Source: Gammaproteobacteria bacterium
GTDB taxonomy: Bacteria > Pseudomonadota > Gammaproteobacteria > Steroidobacterales > UBA11654
Reading direction: 5' to 3'
DNA: 37,830 nt
NCBI GenBank assembly: GCA_029941465.1
Contig: JAPYQN010000013.1
Coordinates: forward strand, 1-37,830
The notes under the pieces were generated by a model, which saw nothing but the letters and a program-made list of their open reading frames with translations, searched no databases and was not told the DNA's origin. Shown piece by piece: positions 1 through 8,787 of this stretch; position 1 is the stretch's first letter, and each line of letters opens with the position of its first letter. The position numbers and the translations under genes are program-made.

Positions 1-778
1 AATATCTCCACATCAGTTCATCTGATAAAGACATAATCTTTCCGAACATATCATCCGGTGTATCATTAAGGGCAATGTAATTATTGGCAGATTTTGACAT
101 TTTTTTAATACCGTCTAACCCCTCCAACAATGGGAGTGTTATGACAGTTTGGGGTGTTTGCCCATATATCTGTTGGAGATGTCGGCCCACTAATAGATTA
201 AATTTTTGATCGGTCCCACCTATTTCAACATCAGCCTGTAACGCTACAGAATCATAACCTTGTATTAACGGATAAAGAAATTCATGGATTGAAATTGGAT
301 TCTCTGACTTAAATCTTGATTTAAAATCGTCTCGCTCTAACATTCTTGCAACTGTGTAATTAGAAGCAATTTCAATTAATTGGGCAGTACCAATCTTTTT
401 CATCCATTGTGAATTAAATTCTATTCTTGTTTTATCTTTATCCAGTATTTTAAAAATCTGTTTCTTATAAGTTTTAGCATTGTCCTTGACCTGTTCTTTT
501 GTTAGCACTGGCCTTGTCTCATTCACACCTGATGGATCTCCAATCATGCCTGTGAAATCACCTATTAAAAAAATAACCTCATGGCCGAAGTCTTGAAACT
601 GTCTCATTTTATTAATGATGACAGTATGGCCAAGATGAAGGTCAGGAGCAGTTGGATCAAATCCAACTTTAATTTTTAGCGGTTTCTTTGATTTAATTCT
701 TTGAATAAAATCTTTTTCGACAAGAATTTCTTCAGTGCCTCTTTTTAGTTCTCTAAGTTGTTCATTGATCGATGGCAT
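1..778 (-). CDS. tyrS: Tyrosyl-tRNA synthetase, 3' part cut by window edge
   Basis: Charges tRNA-Tyr with tyrosine in the cytoplasm. I translated the minus strand from an ATG at 778-776; the protein starts [14 protein letters not shown] and stays open to the left edge, giving about 259 residues, so the C-terminal tRNA-binding part is missing. Class I synthetase signatures are visible: [13 protein letters not shown] (HIGH-type motif), the GGTDQKFN tyrosine-pocket segment and KMSKS near the edge. It is divergent from anmK; the two starts are only about 60 bases apart, so their promoters must share the AT-rich gap. Nothing looks broken apart from the edge truncation. Identification is secure. 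Confidence 0.95.
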   Translation of the reverse strand, partial: MPSINEQLRELKRGTEEILVEKDFIQRIKSKKPLKIKVGFDPTAPDLHLGHTVIINKMRQFQDFGHEVIFLIGDFTGMIGDPSGVNETRPVLTKEQVKDNAKTYKKQIFKILDKDKTRIEFNSQWMKKIGTAQLIEIASNYTVARMLERDDFKSRFKSENPISIHEFLYPLIQGYDSVALQADVEIGGTDQKFNLLVGRHLQQIYGQTPQTVITLPLLEGLDGIKKMSKSANNYIALNDTPDDMFGKIMSLSDELMWRY

Positions 779-839
779 GAATTGTTATTATATAGATGAA
801 TAAATAACCGGTATATAAATGATTCAAGCTGCTGCTTCT

Positions 840-1979
840 ATGAGAAATATTTACATAGGTGTTATGTCTGGAACCAGTGTCGATGCAATTGACATTGTCG
901 CGGTGGAAATTTTTGATGATCGCTTTAATTTCCTTAGTGCTGAAAGTTTCAACTTTGAAGAAAGATTAAGAAAAGAAATTTTAGAGATTTCAAGAAGCAG
1001 CTCTAAACTCAATAATTCTGCAGTGAAATTAATCGATCAGAAACTTGCTGATACCTATGGGAAAGTAATCAATGAGTTCATATCAAAATCGAGAATCAAT
1101 AAAAATGACATTGCAGCGGTCGGTCTGCATGGACAAACAATTCTTCATCAACCAGATGCTGATCAACCTTTTAGCCTGCAAATAGGAGATGGACAGATCG
1201 TCTCTGATATTACTGGACTAAAAGTAATTAATGACTTTAGATCAGCTGATATCAGAGCTGGAGGACAGGGCGCACCACTTGCTCCAATATTTCATTCTTT
1301 TCTATTTGGCAACGAAGAAAAAATAAGATGTGTCGTAAATATTGGAGGTATTGCAAATATTAGTATTTTTAAAGGCAGAGAAGTCATAGAAGGTTATGAC
1401 TTAGGGGCGGGTAACGTCCTAATGGATTCTTGGTCTGTGCATAATGGGATTGGGCAATATGACAAAGACGGTAACTGGGCAAAATCAGGAAAAGAAAACC
1501 TAGAGCTCATTATGATCTTGATGGATCAAGATGAATTTTGGAATAAAAGGCCCCCAAAAAGCACGGGCACAGATTTTTACAATCTTGATTTTATAATTAG
1601 GGCAATAAAGAAGTGTAATCAGGAGCCGAGACCTGAAGATGTGCAGAGAACGCTCCTTGAATACACGGCTTCGAACTTTGCCCATATTGGAGAGGATAAT
1701 AGAGTTATGCCAGTGGATAAAAGAAGGAGGTGGATTGCAATTTCTGGTGGAGGCTCTAAAAATAAATTCCTTGTAGAAAGAATTGAAAATTTAATGTATA
1801 TCCCTAACGGTGAACTTCAATCAACTGAAGTTTGGGGAGTTGGGTCTGAATGGGTTGAAGCTTTAGGATTTGCTTATCTTGCATTCCTTAGAACGAATGA
1901 AATATCTGTTGACTTGTCAAAAGTTACGGGCTCAAAAGGGAGAATCTTGCTAGGAAATATTCATTTACCATCACAGTAG
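840..1979 (+). CDS. anmK: Anhydro-N-acetylmuramic acid kinase
   Basis: Phosphorylates and opens 1,6-anhydro-N-acetylmuramic acid during peptidoglycan recycling in the cytoplasm. The sugar-kinase/actin-fold motifs are clear: GVMSGTSVDAIDIV at the N-terminus, GLHGQTILHQP, the NIGGIANIS phosphate segment, GYDLGAGNVLMD and a C-terminal ISGGGSKN adenosine motif. From the ATG at 840 it has 379 residues, close to the usual 370. An in-frame ATG at 819 would add seven residues (MIQAAAS); neither start has a good Shine-Dalgarno, and 840 fits the family's spacing to the GVMSGTS motif better. It converges on erpA with a 30-base gap and no clear terminator. The murQ partner is not in the window. Confidence 0.93.
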   Translation: MRNIYIGVMSGTSVDAIDIVAVEIFDDRFNFLSAESFNFEERLRKEILEISRSSSKLNNSAVKLIDQKLADTYGKVINEFISKSRINKNDIAAVGLHGQTILHQPDADQPFSLQIGDGQIVSDITGLKVINDFRSADIRAGGQGAPLAPIFHSFLFGNEEKIRCVVNIGGIANISIFKGREVIEGYDLGAGNVLMDSWSVHNGIGQYDKDGNWAKSGKENLELIMILMDQDEFWNKRPPKSTGTDFYNLDFIIRAIKKCNQEPRPEDVQRTLLEYTASNFAHIGEDNRVMPVDKRRRWIAISGGGSKNKFLVERIENLMYIPNGELQSTEVWGVGSEWVEALGFAYLAFLRTNEISVDLSKVTGSKGRILLGNIHLPSQ

Positions 1980-2009
1980 ATGGAATGAGGTTGATTGATT
2001 GCTGACTAA

Positions 2010-2342
2010 TTAAGAGAAAGATGAGCCACAACTGCAAGTTGTATTGGCATTAGGATTTTTTATAACAAATCGTGCCCCTTGGAGATCCTCTTGGAAATCT
2101 ATCTCAGCACCCATTAGATACTGGATACTCATTGAGTCTACTATTAATTTAACTCCATGCTTAACTACTTGTGTGTCTGCTTCATCTCTATCTTTATCAA
2201 ACGAAAAACCATATTGAAAACCAGAACAACCACCGCCAGTAACATAAACCCTAAGGTGCATATCAGGGTTATCTTCATCTTTTAATAACGACCCAACTTT
2301 GAAGGCAGCCGCGTCGGTAAATATTATAGGTTCTTCATGCAT
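2010..2342 (-). CDS. erpA: Iron-sulfur cluster insertion protein ErpA
   Basis: A-type carrier that passes [Fe-S] clusters to apoproteins. The 110 residues match the family length (about 114). The three conserved cysteines are visible: Cys39 in [11 protein letters not shown], and Cys103 and Cys105 in the C-terminal CSCGSSF. It is the last gene of a minus-strand run tyrA-rppH-erpA with 16-base gaps, so co-transcription is likely. IscA is the closest alternative; the separate location away from isc genes and the N-terminal sequence favour ErpA. Confidence 0.9.
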   Translation of the reverse strand: MHEEPIIFTDAAAFKVGSLLKDEDNPDMHLRVYVTGGGCSGFQYGFSFDKDRDEADTQVVKHGVKLIVDSMSIQYLMGAEIDFQEDLQGARFVIKNPNANTTCSCGSSFS

Positions 2343-2358
2343 GGAAGCAGTATAAAAG

Positions 2359-2847
2359 TTATATTTGTTTTATAAAAGGACTAAATTCATTGATAACTTT
2401 TTCATACACATGACGCTTAAAATTTATCACCTGTTTAATTGTAGTTTCAGGTTGAACCCACTTCCATGAATCGAATTCCTGTTCGGAGCTAGAATTAAGG
2501 TTAATCAAGTCAGGGTTGTTATTAAATTTCAATAAAAACCATTTCTGTCTCTGACCAATGACGGTTATCCCATTGTTTTGCTTTCTAATGTTTCTTTTAG
2601 GCAAACGATATTCGTACCAACAATCTGAGATATATGTCACTTCTATATTTTTTTCTTGTAGCCCTGTTTCTTCATGAAGCTCTCTATACATTGCTTTCTT
2701 TGGGCTCTCTCCTAATTTAATACCACCTTGTGGAAACTGCCAACCTGATTGATATTTCCTCTTGGCAAAAAAAACTTTTCTATCTTTATTGAAAATTACA
2801 ATTCCGACATTAGCACGAAACCCATCATCAAAAATTAAATCCCTCAT
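2359..2847 (-). CDS. rppH: RNA 5'-pyrophosphohydrolase (Nudix)
   Basis: Removes pyrophosphate from the 5' triphosphate end of mRNA, which starts RNase E-dependent decay. The full Nudix box is present: Gly41, Glu47, Arg55-Glu56, Glu59-Glu60 and Gly62-Leu63 in the pattern G-x5-E-x7-RE-x-x-EE-x-G-L. The N-terminal [11 protein letters not shown] and the [10 protein letters not shown] segment are typical of RppH rather than other Nudix enzymes. At 162 residues it is slightly shorter than the E. coli protein (176), the difference lying at the C-terminal end. It sits between tyrA and erpA on the minus strand. Confidence 0.92.
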   Translation of the reverse strand: MRDLIFDDGFRANVGIVIFNKDRKVFFAKRKYQSGWQFPQGGIKLGESPKKAMYRELHEETGLQEKNIEVTYISDCWYEYRLPKRNIRKQNNGITVIGQRQKWFLLKFNNNPDLINLNSSSEQEFDSWKWVQPETTIKQVINFKRHVYEKVINEFSPFIKQI

Positions 2848-2863
2848 TAATTAATCCCAAAAT

Positions 2864-3955
2864 TTATTCATTCTTATTAAAATAAGATTGACCTTCTTCC
2901 ATCATTGCGACAAAAGTCTCTTCTTGGCCTTGAGTGATTGCTTGTGTTATCTCACTAATTGCAGAGTTAAGCTCTTTAATCGTTTTTAAACTATGCTCAT
3001 TTAAATGCTGTATTTCAAAATAGAGATGTGGGTTTTCATTAGTCACCCTTTTAGCAACATTCAACTGATCTTTAAAAGTGGTGCTTGATAAATTAGGAAG
3101 GACAGCTCTATTATCATCACTTGACGCTAAGACTTTAGCAAAAGCTATATTGATCATATGAGATAAACCTAAGACATAAGCGATTGCATAGTCATGATTT
3201 TCTATAGACATATCAATTAATTGGGCTGTAGTTGACTCAAATAATTTCTTTACTTCTTGATGTGTATTTTTCTGATCAATGTCCATAAAAATAATCTGCT
3301 TACCAGTTAATAAATCACTATCTGGACCAAACATTGGATGAATAGAAGTAACTTGCATGCCTATATTTGCCATGTCTTTTAAGATCCTTTGAATGGGTGA
3401 TTTTATTGAGCCTATATCAAAAATTATTCCTTGTCTTTTAGCAGTAAGCATTGCTTGAAGTATATCTATTGATTGTCTTAAAGGGGCGGCAACAACGGTA
3501 ATGGTGTAATCATCATTTGCTTCCTCCCATGTTGAGTAATGCCGGGATCCAGATTCAGATTCAATTGGATCAGCGATATCAACTGTGAAGCCCTGGAGCA
3601 TCAAAAACTCTACGAACCAGCCACCCATTCTCCCTGATCCTCCAATGACAAGCGCTCTTTTACCACTGCCCTGACCTTCCTCTTTGACGCGAGCAAATTC
3701 TTGAGTTTTAAGAGAACTTTTTATTAGAAGCTGCATTAAATCTACAACTAAATTTGTATCAACATCTAAGCTCTTAGCATGAGACTGAGCTAACTCAATA
3801 ACTTGCTTTTCTCTAATGTAATCACGAGTGGGTTGACCTTTGTCTCTTTTGTAAGCGCCTATTTCTTCTGCCAAGACTTGTCTTTCATGAATTAGATCTA
3901 TGATCTTCAAATCCACCTCACTAAGCTTTGATCTTAATTTCTCTAAATCTTTCAT
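2864..3955 (-). CDS. tyrA: Bifunctional chorismate mutase / prephenate dehydrogenase
   Basis: Makes 4-hydroxyphenylpyruvate, the tyrosine precursor, from chorismate. Residues 1 to about 90 form the AroQ-type chorismate mutase domain (LRSKLSEVDLKIIDLIHER). The prephenate dehydrogenase domain follows, with the NAD-binding GGSGRMGG at 105-112, the SIHPMFGPD substrate loop and GLSHMINIAFA. The fusion and the length (363 residues against 373 in E. coli) are the T-protein form found mainly in gammaproteobacteria, which helps place the organism. It is first of the minus-strand run with rppH and erpA; a roughly 110-base AT-rich gap separates it from divergent pdxH and should hold both promoters. Confidence 0.95.
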   Translation of the reverse strand: MKDLEKLRSKLSEVDLKIIDLIHERQVLAEEIGAYKRDKGQPTRDYIREKQVIELAQSHAKSLDVDTNLVVDLMQLLIKSSLKTQEFARVKEEGQGSGKRALVIGGSGRMGGWFVEFLMLQGFTVDIADPIESESGSRHYSTWEEANDDYTITVVAAPLRQSIDILQAMLTAKRQGIIFDIGSIKSPIQRILKDMANIGMQVTSIHPMFGPDSDLLTGKQIIFMDIDQKNTHQEVKKLFESTTAQLIDMSIENHDYAIAYVLGLSHMINIAFAKVLASSDDNRAVLPNLSSTTFKDQLNVAKRVTNENPHLYFEIQHLNEHSLKTIKELNSAISEITQAITQGQEETFVAMMEEGQSYFNKNE

Positions 3956-4066
3956 TTATTAAAAATAATAATAATTTTCTTTTTTTGTAATTAGCTTTCT
4001 ATTCCTGATAATCTGAATCTATTATTGAATCGAAGTACATATTATAGCAAATCATCAATTTAGTTT

Positions 4067-4735
4067 ATGATCTCAGAATTAAGAAAAAGTAGCATTAGTA
4101 ACCCCATTCTAGTTCTAAAAGAATGGATAGATGAAGCACGGAAATCTGAAATTCAACCTAATCCAAATACTATGTCAATTTCAACAGTTGACTCTATGGG
4201 TTGCCCTAATTCTCGAATGGTCTTATGCAAAGAAATTAATGAGGATCTTGGCTATCTAATTTTTTATACTAATTATAATTCCAAAAAATCTAAGGAAATT
4301 GAATCTCAAAATAATTGCTCTGTATTATTTCACTGGGATCCTCTAGGTTATCAGGTGAGAATTCGAGGAAAACTTATCAAATCTCCCAATCATGAGAGTG
4401 ATAATTATTTTTCTACAAGGAAAGTGGGGAGCCAGCTCTCAGCCTGGGCAAGTAATCAAAGTGATCATATTAAAAATCGTGAGTCACTGGATAATCAATT
4501 TCAAGAGATTATGAAACGATTTGATATTCAAGATGCAGATTTAGGTTCAACAGAAATTAAGCTACCTAGACCTGATTTCTGGGGAGGCTATCGAATCTGG
4601 GTAAAGGAAATTGAATTATGGTTAAATCAGAACGATCGATTTCATGATCGTTTATCTTTTAAAAGAGATCTTATTGAAACCTCTTCTGGTTTTGATTCAA
4701 AAAATGATTGGGTTGTAAAAAGATTACAACCTTAA
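4067..4735 (+). CDS. pdxH: Pyridoxine/pyridoxamine 5'-phosphate oxidase
   Basis: FMN enzyme that oxidises pyridoxine or pyridoxamine phosphate to pyridoxal phosphate. The 222 residues match the family. Visible signatures are NSRMVLCKEI, FYTNYNSKKSKEI (FMN site), FHWDPLGYQVRIRGK and the C-terminal RPDFWGGYRIW followed by DRLSFKRD, the PdxH C-terminal dimer/PLP-site region. Its stop codon is immediately followed by the promoter of the downstream B12 module, so it is likely a single-gene unit. Several PLP enzymes lie in the window (dehydratase-like protein, YggS), but there is no direct link. Confidence 0.93.
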   Translation: MISELRKSSISNPILVLKEWIDEARKSEIQPNPNTMSISTVDSMGCPNSRMVLCKEINEDLGYLIFYTNYNSKKSKEIESQNNCSVLFHWDPLGYQVRIRGKLIKSPNHESDNYFSTRKVGSQLSAWASNQSDHIKNRESLDNQFQEIMKRFDIQDADLGSTEIKLPRPDFWGGYRIWVKEIELWLNQNDRFHDRLSFKRDLIETSSGFDSKNDWVVKRLQP

Positions 4736-4764
4736 TTTACAACATGGCTAATTGATATTAAGAT
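4736..4764 (+). promoter_or_regulatory. Predicted sigma70 promoter of the B12 riboswitch-btuB transcript
   Basis: TTTACA at 4736-4741 and TAAGAT at 4759-4764 are separated by exactly 17 bases. The expected start of transcription, near 4771, falls right at the 5' strand of the riboswitch P1 stem (4772). The promoter begins on the base after the pdxH stop codon. This is a sequence-pattern call, strengthened by the position. Confidence 0.6.
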
Positions 4765-4771
4765 AGCCACA

Positions 4772-4987
4772 TTGAGTTTCAGTTAATTAATGAACTGTAA
4801 GGGAAGTTGGTGAAAACAATCCAACGCTGCCCCCGCAACGGTGATCGAGTTAGCTCCTCTACAGAAGACTTTCAGTTTTCAACCACTATCAATAGATGGG
4901 AAGGTGTATTGGAGAATTAATCTTGTCAGCCCGGAGACCTACTCAAAAAAAATGTACGGTGGGTACGCGCTCTCATAGTAGGTTGAG
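4772..4987 (+). promoter_or_regulatory. Cobalamin (B12) riboswitch
   Basis: Senses cobalamin in the nascent mRNA and turns down the downstream uptake genes. The conserved core GCTGCCCCCGCAACGGTGA is at 4826-4844, preceded by the GGGAA..GGTGAAAA..TCC segment (4801-4822). The B12 box CAGCCCGGAGACCTAC lies at 4927-4942. P1 can form between TTGAGT (4772-4777) and ACTCAA (4941-4946). A kissing interaction is possible between CCCGC (4832-4836, loop L5) and GTGGG (4959-4963), which sits in the loop of a GTA/TAC hairpin (4954-4966). ACCTACT (4937-4943) can alternatively pair with AGTAGGT (4977-4983), which would break P1. There is no U-tract terminator, so control of translation is more likely than attenuation. 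Confidence 0.93.
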
Positions 4988-5024
4988 CCTGTCCATCGCA
5001 TAATAATAAAGAGAAACACTACTA

Positions 5025-6803
5025 ATGAGAAACAGACTATTTCTAACAATTCTTTTTTTATCTTTTATGAATTATGAGGTTATTGCTGAAGATTCAGGAT
5101 TAATTGAAAACCTGATTATTACAGCTGCTAAAAGTCAACAGTTACCCAACGAAATCATTGTGCCTATTATTGTGATTGATCAGTCAGATATTGAGTTATC
5201 AGGTGTTAATAATATTGCTGAGTTGTTGAGTTTTGTTAATGGAATTAATATTTCAATCAATGGTGGTCCTGGTCAATTAACTTCAATTTTTGTTCAAGGA
5301 TCCAATAGCAATCAAGTATTAATACTCGTGGATGGGATAGCAATAAATGATTCTGCGACTGGCATAGCAGCAATACAAAATATTCATCCAGATATGGTTG
5401 AAAGAATTGAGATAGTCAAATCTCCAAGAGCTTCATTATATGGTTCAAATGCAGTCGGAGGTGTGATTAATATTTTCACCAAGCGTGACTCAGATAGGAC
5501 AACTTTAGGTTTTAAATATGGTTCAGATAAAACACAAATAATAAATATTTCCACAGGGAGTAAAACGACACATGGTAAATTAGGTTTGCACTTTAATGAC
5601 TATGATACTGATGGTTTTCCTAGCCAAGAAGCGAGCAACATCAACAGCAAACATAATAATAGATCAATTAATGGATTTTATGATGGCCAATGGGACAAAA
5701 CGATTATTAAAGCCAGTATTTTGGATAGTCGAGGAACCACTGATTACCTAGATTTTTTTGCAAACCCTATAAGCCAAGATTTTAATAACACCACTTTCAG
5801 TTTCAATTTAAATCAGGAAAAAAATGAGGTCTGGAAATCCAATATTAATTTTGGGTTGAGTAAAGATTTTCTGGATCAAAATAATTCAAATGACTTCAAT
5901 CATTCTAAAAACGTCATACTGGAGTGGAAAAATAATTTTAGCTTAAATAAAAACAATGAATTGTTAGCTGGTATAACTCTTGAAAATGAGCAATTTGATG
6001 CCAGCAATTATAGTTTAAATATTCATACTAACTTAAACAATAAAGCTCTCTTCTTAGAGAATATTTTTTCTAATGAAAAAAACCAATTCTTGGTAGCAAT
6101 TCGATTCAATGACAAAGAAGGTATTGATGATAAAATGAGTTGGAACCTTGAATATGGTCATCATATTAGCCCTAATACAAGATTATTATTAAATGCAGGG
6201 AAAGCCTTTAGAAATCCCTCTTCTTTTGATCTTTATGGCTTTGGGGGTAATACCTTACTGCAGCCAGAATACTCAGAGAAAATAAGCTTAGGTTTATCCT
6301 ATCAACCTAACTCCTCAACAAATATTGATCTTCACTATTTTGATAATAGAGTTAAGGATCTTATTGCTTTTAACTATTTAGATTTTAAGCTTTACAATAT
6401 TGAAAGATCAAAAACTTCTGGGATTGATCTCAATCTACAAACAACTATAAACAAATGGATTTTAAACCTTAATGCTACTCTTCAAGATCCAGAAAATTTA
6501 ACAACCTCAACCCAGTTACTAAGGCGACCAAAAAATTCATTCGGAATTGGGGTAAGACGAAGTTTTGAAAAGTTAACTTTTAATTTAAGTCTAGCTAAAA
6601 ACTCCTCCAGAAATGATTTTGGTGGGGTCGTTCTTGATGCTTATACTTTAGCAAACTTATCAATTCGATATCAGCTCAATAATCATTGGACTTTTAACAG
6701 CTCAATAAACAATCTTAATAATGAAGAATATACACTAGCGAATGGCTATGTTGCCCCTGACAGAAAGATTTATTTTGGGTTTATGTATAGCCCTAGAGGT
6801 TAA
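5025..6803 (+). CDS. btuB: TonB-dependent outer-membrane receptor, BtuB-type cobalamin transporter
   Basis: Imports corrinoids across the outer membrane with energy from TonB. A signal peptide is visible (MRNRLFLTILFLSF to about residue 22, ending near IAEDSG). It is followed by a TonB-box-like ENLIITAAK, the plug domain (residues about 40-150, with FVQGSNSNQVLILVDG and SPRASLYGSNAVGGVINI), and a beta-barrel to the C-terminus. The length of 592 is close to E. coli BtuB (614). The cobalamin riboswitch directly upstream and the adenosyltransferase directly downstream make B12 the substrate with good confidence. The C-terminus ends in SPRG rather than a terminal aromatic residue, which is slightly unusual for an outer-membrane barrel. 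Confidence 0.9.
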   Translation: MRNRLFLTILFLSFMNYEVIAEDSGLIENLIITAAKSQQLPNEIIVPIIVIDQSDIELSGVNNIAELLSFVNGINISINGGPGQLTSIFVQGSNSNQVLILVDGIAINDSATGIAAIQNIHPDMVERIEIVKSPRASLYGSNAVGGVINIFTKRDSDRTTLGFKYGSDKTQIINISTGSKTTHGKLGLHFNDYDTDGFPSQEASNINSKHNNRSINGFYDGQWDKTIIKASILDSRGTTDYLDFFANPISQDFNNTTFSFNLNQEKNEVWKSNINFGLSKDFLDQNNSNDFNHSKNVILEWKNNFSLNKNNELLAGITLENEQFDASNYSLNIHTNLNNKALFLENIFSNEKNQFLVAIRFNDKEGIDDKMSWNLEYGHHISPNTRLLLNAGKAFRNPSSFDLYGFGGNTLLQPEYSEKISLGLSYQPNSSTNIDLHYFDNRVKDLIAFNYLDFKLYNIERSKTSGIDLNLQTTINKWILNLNATLQDPENLTTSTQLLRRPKNSFGIGVRRSFEKLTFNLSLAKNSSRNDFGGVVLDAYTLANLSIRYQLNNHWTFNSSINNLNNEEYTLANGYVAPDRKIYFGFMYSPRG

Positions 6804-6844
6804 AGTTTTTGCTTCATCATAGAGATAAACGCTAAGATAAAAGA

Positions 6845-7396
6845 ATGGGTAATCGATTAACAAAGATTTATACAAAAAAGGGTGATGATGGCAGCACTGA
6901 TTTAGGAGGAAATCAACGCGTACCAAAATATGACCAGCAAATAGAAGTCTATGGTTCTCTTGATGAGTTAAGCGCTGCTATTGGGCTTATCATCACACAA
7001 ACAGGCGTTCCTGAAGAGATTGGAAAATTTCTTAGCAACTCTCAACAAGACCTTTTCAATATTGCTGGAGAAATTTCTGCTCCTAAATTCAGCAGCATGG
7101 ATGAAAAGAAAGTAGAGAAAATTGAAACTCTGATAGACAAGATTAACGGTGAATTACCCCCACTAAAAGAATTCGTCGTTCCAGGCACTAATCAACAGTC
7201 AGCTCAGACTCATCTCGCAAGAGCAATTTGCAGAAGAGCGGAAAGGGCCCTTGTTAAACTAGCTTCTGTAAAAGAAGTAAATCCTTTTGCTCTAAAATAT
7301 CTCAATCGACTATCGGATGCTTTCTTTGTTATTGCTAGAAAATTAGCTAGAGAAGACAGTGAAAAAGAAGTGGTTTGGGATCATAAACGTCCCTAA
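6845..7396 (+). CDS. PduO-type cob(I)alamin adenosyltransferase
   Basis: Transfers the adenosyl group of ATP to cob(I)alamin to make adenosylcobalamin. The N-terminal KIYTKKGDDGSTDLGG is the ATP-binding signature of the PduO/MMAB family, and ARAICRRAERALVKL carries the conserved arginine segment of the active site. The 183 residues fit a single-domain PduO enzyme. It lies 41 bases after btuB with no terminator between, so it is probably under the same riboswitch. It converts imported corrinoid to coenzyme form for B12 enzymes encoded elsewhere; MttB-type methyltransferases do not use the adenosyl form. It is unrelated in fold to CobA/BtuR. Confidence 0.92.
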   Translation: MGNRLTKIYTKKGDDGSTDLGGNQRVPKYDQQIEVYGSLDELSAAIGLIITQTGVPEEIGKFLSNSQQDLFNIAGEISAPKFSSMDEKKVEKIETLIDKINGELPPLKEFVVPGTNQQSAQTHLARAICRRAERALVKLASVKEVNPFALKYLNRLSDAFFVIARKLAREDSEKEVVWDHKRP

Positions 7397-7415
7397 TCAT
7401 AATCTATGAAGATAG

Positions 7416-8750
7416 ATGAAAATTATTAAGTGGTTTGAACTTGAACTCAGAAGTCTATATGTAAGGCGAATGCTCAGTTATGAAACACAACAAAGAAACA
7501 GTGTAAAAAGAGAAAAACAACGTCAAAGAGAAAATAGATTACATACTGTCTACTATTTTCATGAAGTAAATGACCCATATAGTCATTTATGTGCCCAGAT
7601 TCTAAAACCTCTAACAGACAATTATGAGATTGATCTCATTCCTTTGATTGTTGGAAAGCCGCCCAAGTCGTCAACGCCAGAAGCTGAGATGCGAATAAAA
7701 CATAGTACTAAAGATGCTGCTATGATCGCCCCTTATTACAATCTTCAATTTCATCCCCTCACAAGTGAAATTGATAATCAAAGCATAGAAGTGGCTCAAT
7801 CTATTTTGGTCAATTGTGATCAATCTAAGTTCATAAAAACTGCAATCCGAGTTGGAGAGGCGCTTTGGTCTAAAAATTCTGATGAGCTCCATTCAATGAA
7901 TGATTCTAAAAATCACATGAAAAATAACCATTTATCCTCAGTTATCAAGAAAAATAATCTGACGAGAAAGAAAATGGGACATTATTTTGGTGGTGTTTTT
8001 GCTTATGAAGGGGAGTGCTACTGGGGCATTGATCGCCTACCTCATCTTGAAAGACGTTTGACTGAAGTGGGAGCTAAAAAAGAAAATAAGGGGTTGGTGG
8101 TAATGCCTAGAAAATCTTCTGTTGCTAATAAAAAGCAATGGCCCCAGCTTTATCTTGATATTTTATGGTCTGCTAGAAGTCCCTACAGCTATCTTGCTAT
8201 GAAGCCATTAGCTCAGCTTAGAGAAAAATATAATGTTGATCTCAGATACCAAATTATCCTGCCAATGGTCATGAGGGGTATGAAAATTAACCCAGAGAAA
8301 GGCTTATATATCATCAAGGATTGTATGCGGATTGCTGATGAAAATAATATACCCTTTGGAAATATAATTGATCCACTGGGTGGAGCTGTAGAAAGATGTT
8401 ATTCAATGTTTGATTACGCTAGAAAAAATAATAAAGAAGAACAGTACCTTCATGCCTTTGCAAAAGCGGTTTGGGCTGAGGGAAAACATGGGTATTTAAC
8501 AAGCACACTTAAAGCAATAATTAATCAAATTGACTTAGATTGGGAAGAAGCAAAGATTGAATTGGACTCTACAAATTGGACAATTGAAACAGAGGAAAAT
8601 AGAGAAACTCTTTTTAAACTTGGTAAATGGGGGCCGCCAACAATGACATTATCAAATTCTGAAGGGGAAAATCTGATTACTGTATGGGGCCAAGATAGAA
8701 TTTGGTTAATTGAAGAAACAATCAAATTAATGCAAGTGAGTAATAATTAA
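7416..8750 (+). CDS. Tandem thioredoxin-fold (DsbA / HCCA isomerase-like) protein
   Basis: No precise function can be given. Two domains of the DsbA-like family that includes 2-hydroxychromene-2-carboxylate isomerase and kappa-class GST are fused in one chain. Domain 1 (about 42-215) starts HTVYYFHEVNDPYSHLC and ends with YWGIDRLPHLERRL. Domain 2 (about 243-440) starts LYLDILWSARSPYSYLA and ends GKWGPPTMTLSN..VWGQDRIWLIE. In both, the DsbA CxxC is replaced by a DPYS or SPYS motif (Ser near 56 and 258), as in glutathione-using isomerases, so disulfide chemistry is unlikely. No signal peptide is seen; the first 40 residues are basic. It is 19 bases after the adenosyltransferase and followed by an SDR. 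Isomerase or glutathione transferase activity is an inference. Confidence 0.75.
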   Translation: MKIIKWFELELRSLYVRRMLSYETQQRNSVKREKQRQRENRLHTVYYFHEVNDPYSHLCAQILKPLTDNYEIDLIPLIVGKPPKSSTPEAEMRIKHSTKDAAMIAPYYNLQFHPLTSEIDNQSIEVAQSILVNCDQSKFIKTAIRVGEALWSKNSDELHSMNDSKNHMKNNHLSSVIKKNNLTRKKMGHYFGGVFAYEGECYWGIDRLPHLERRLTEVGAKKENKGLVVMPRKSSVANKKQWPQLYLDILWSARSPYSYLAMKPLAQLREKYNVDLRYQIILPMVMRGMKINPEKGLYIIKDCMRIADENNIPFGNIIDPLGGAVERCYSMFDYARKNNKEEQYLHAFAKAVWAEGKHGYLTSTLKAIINQIDLDWEEAKIELDSTNWTIETEENRETLFKLGKWGPPTMTLSNSEGENLITVWGQDRIWLIEETIKLMQVSNN

Positions 8751-8787
8751 GATAAATTAAATCTCCTAAATCAAAGGAACTAAGGCT

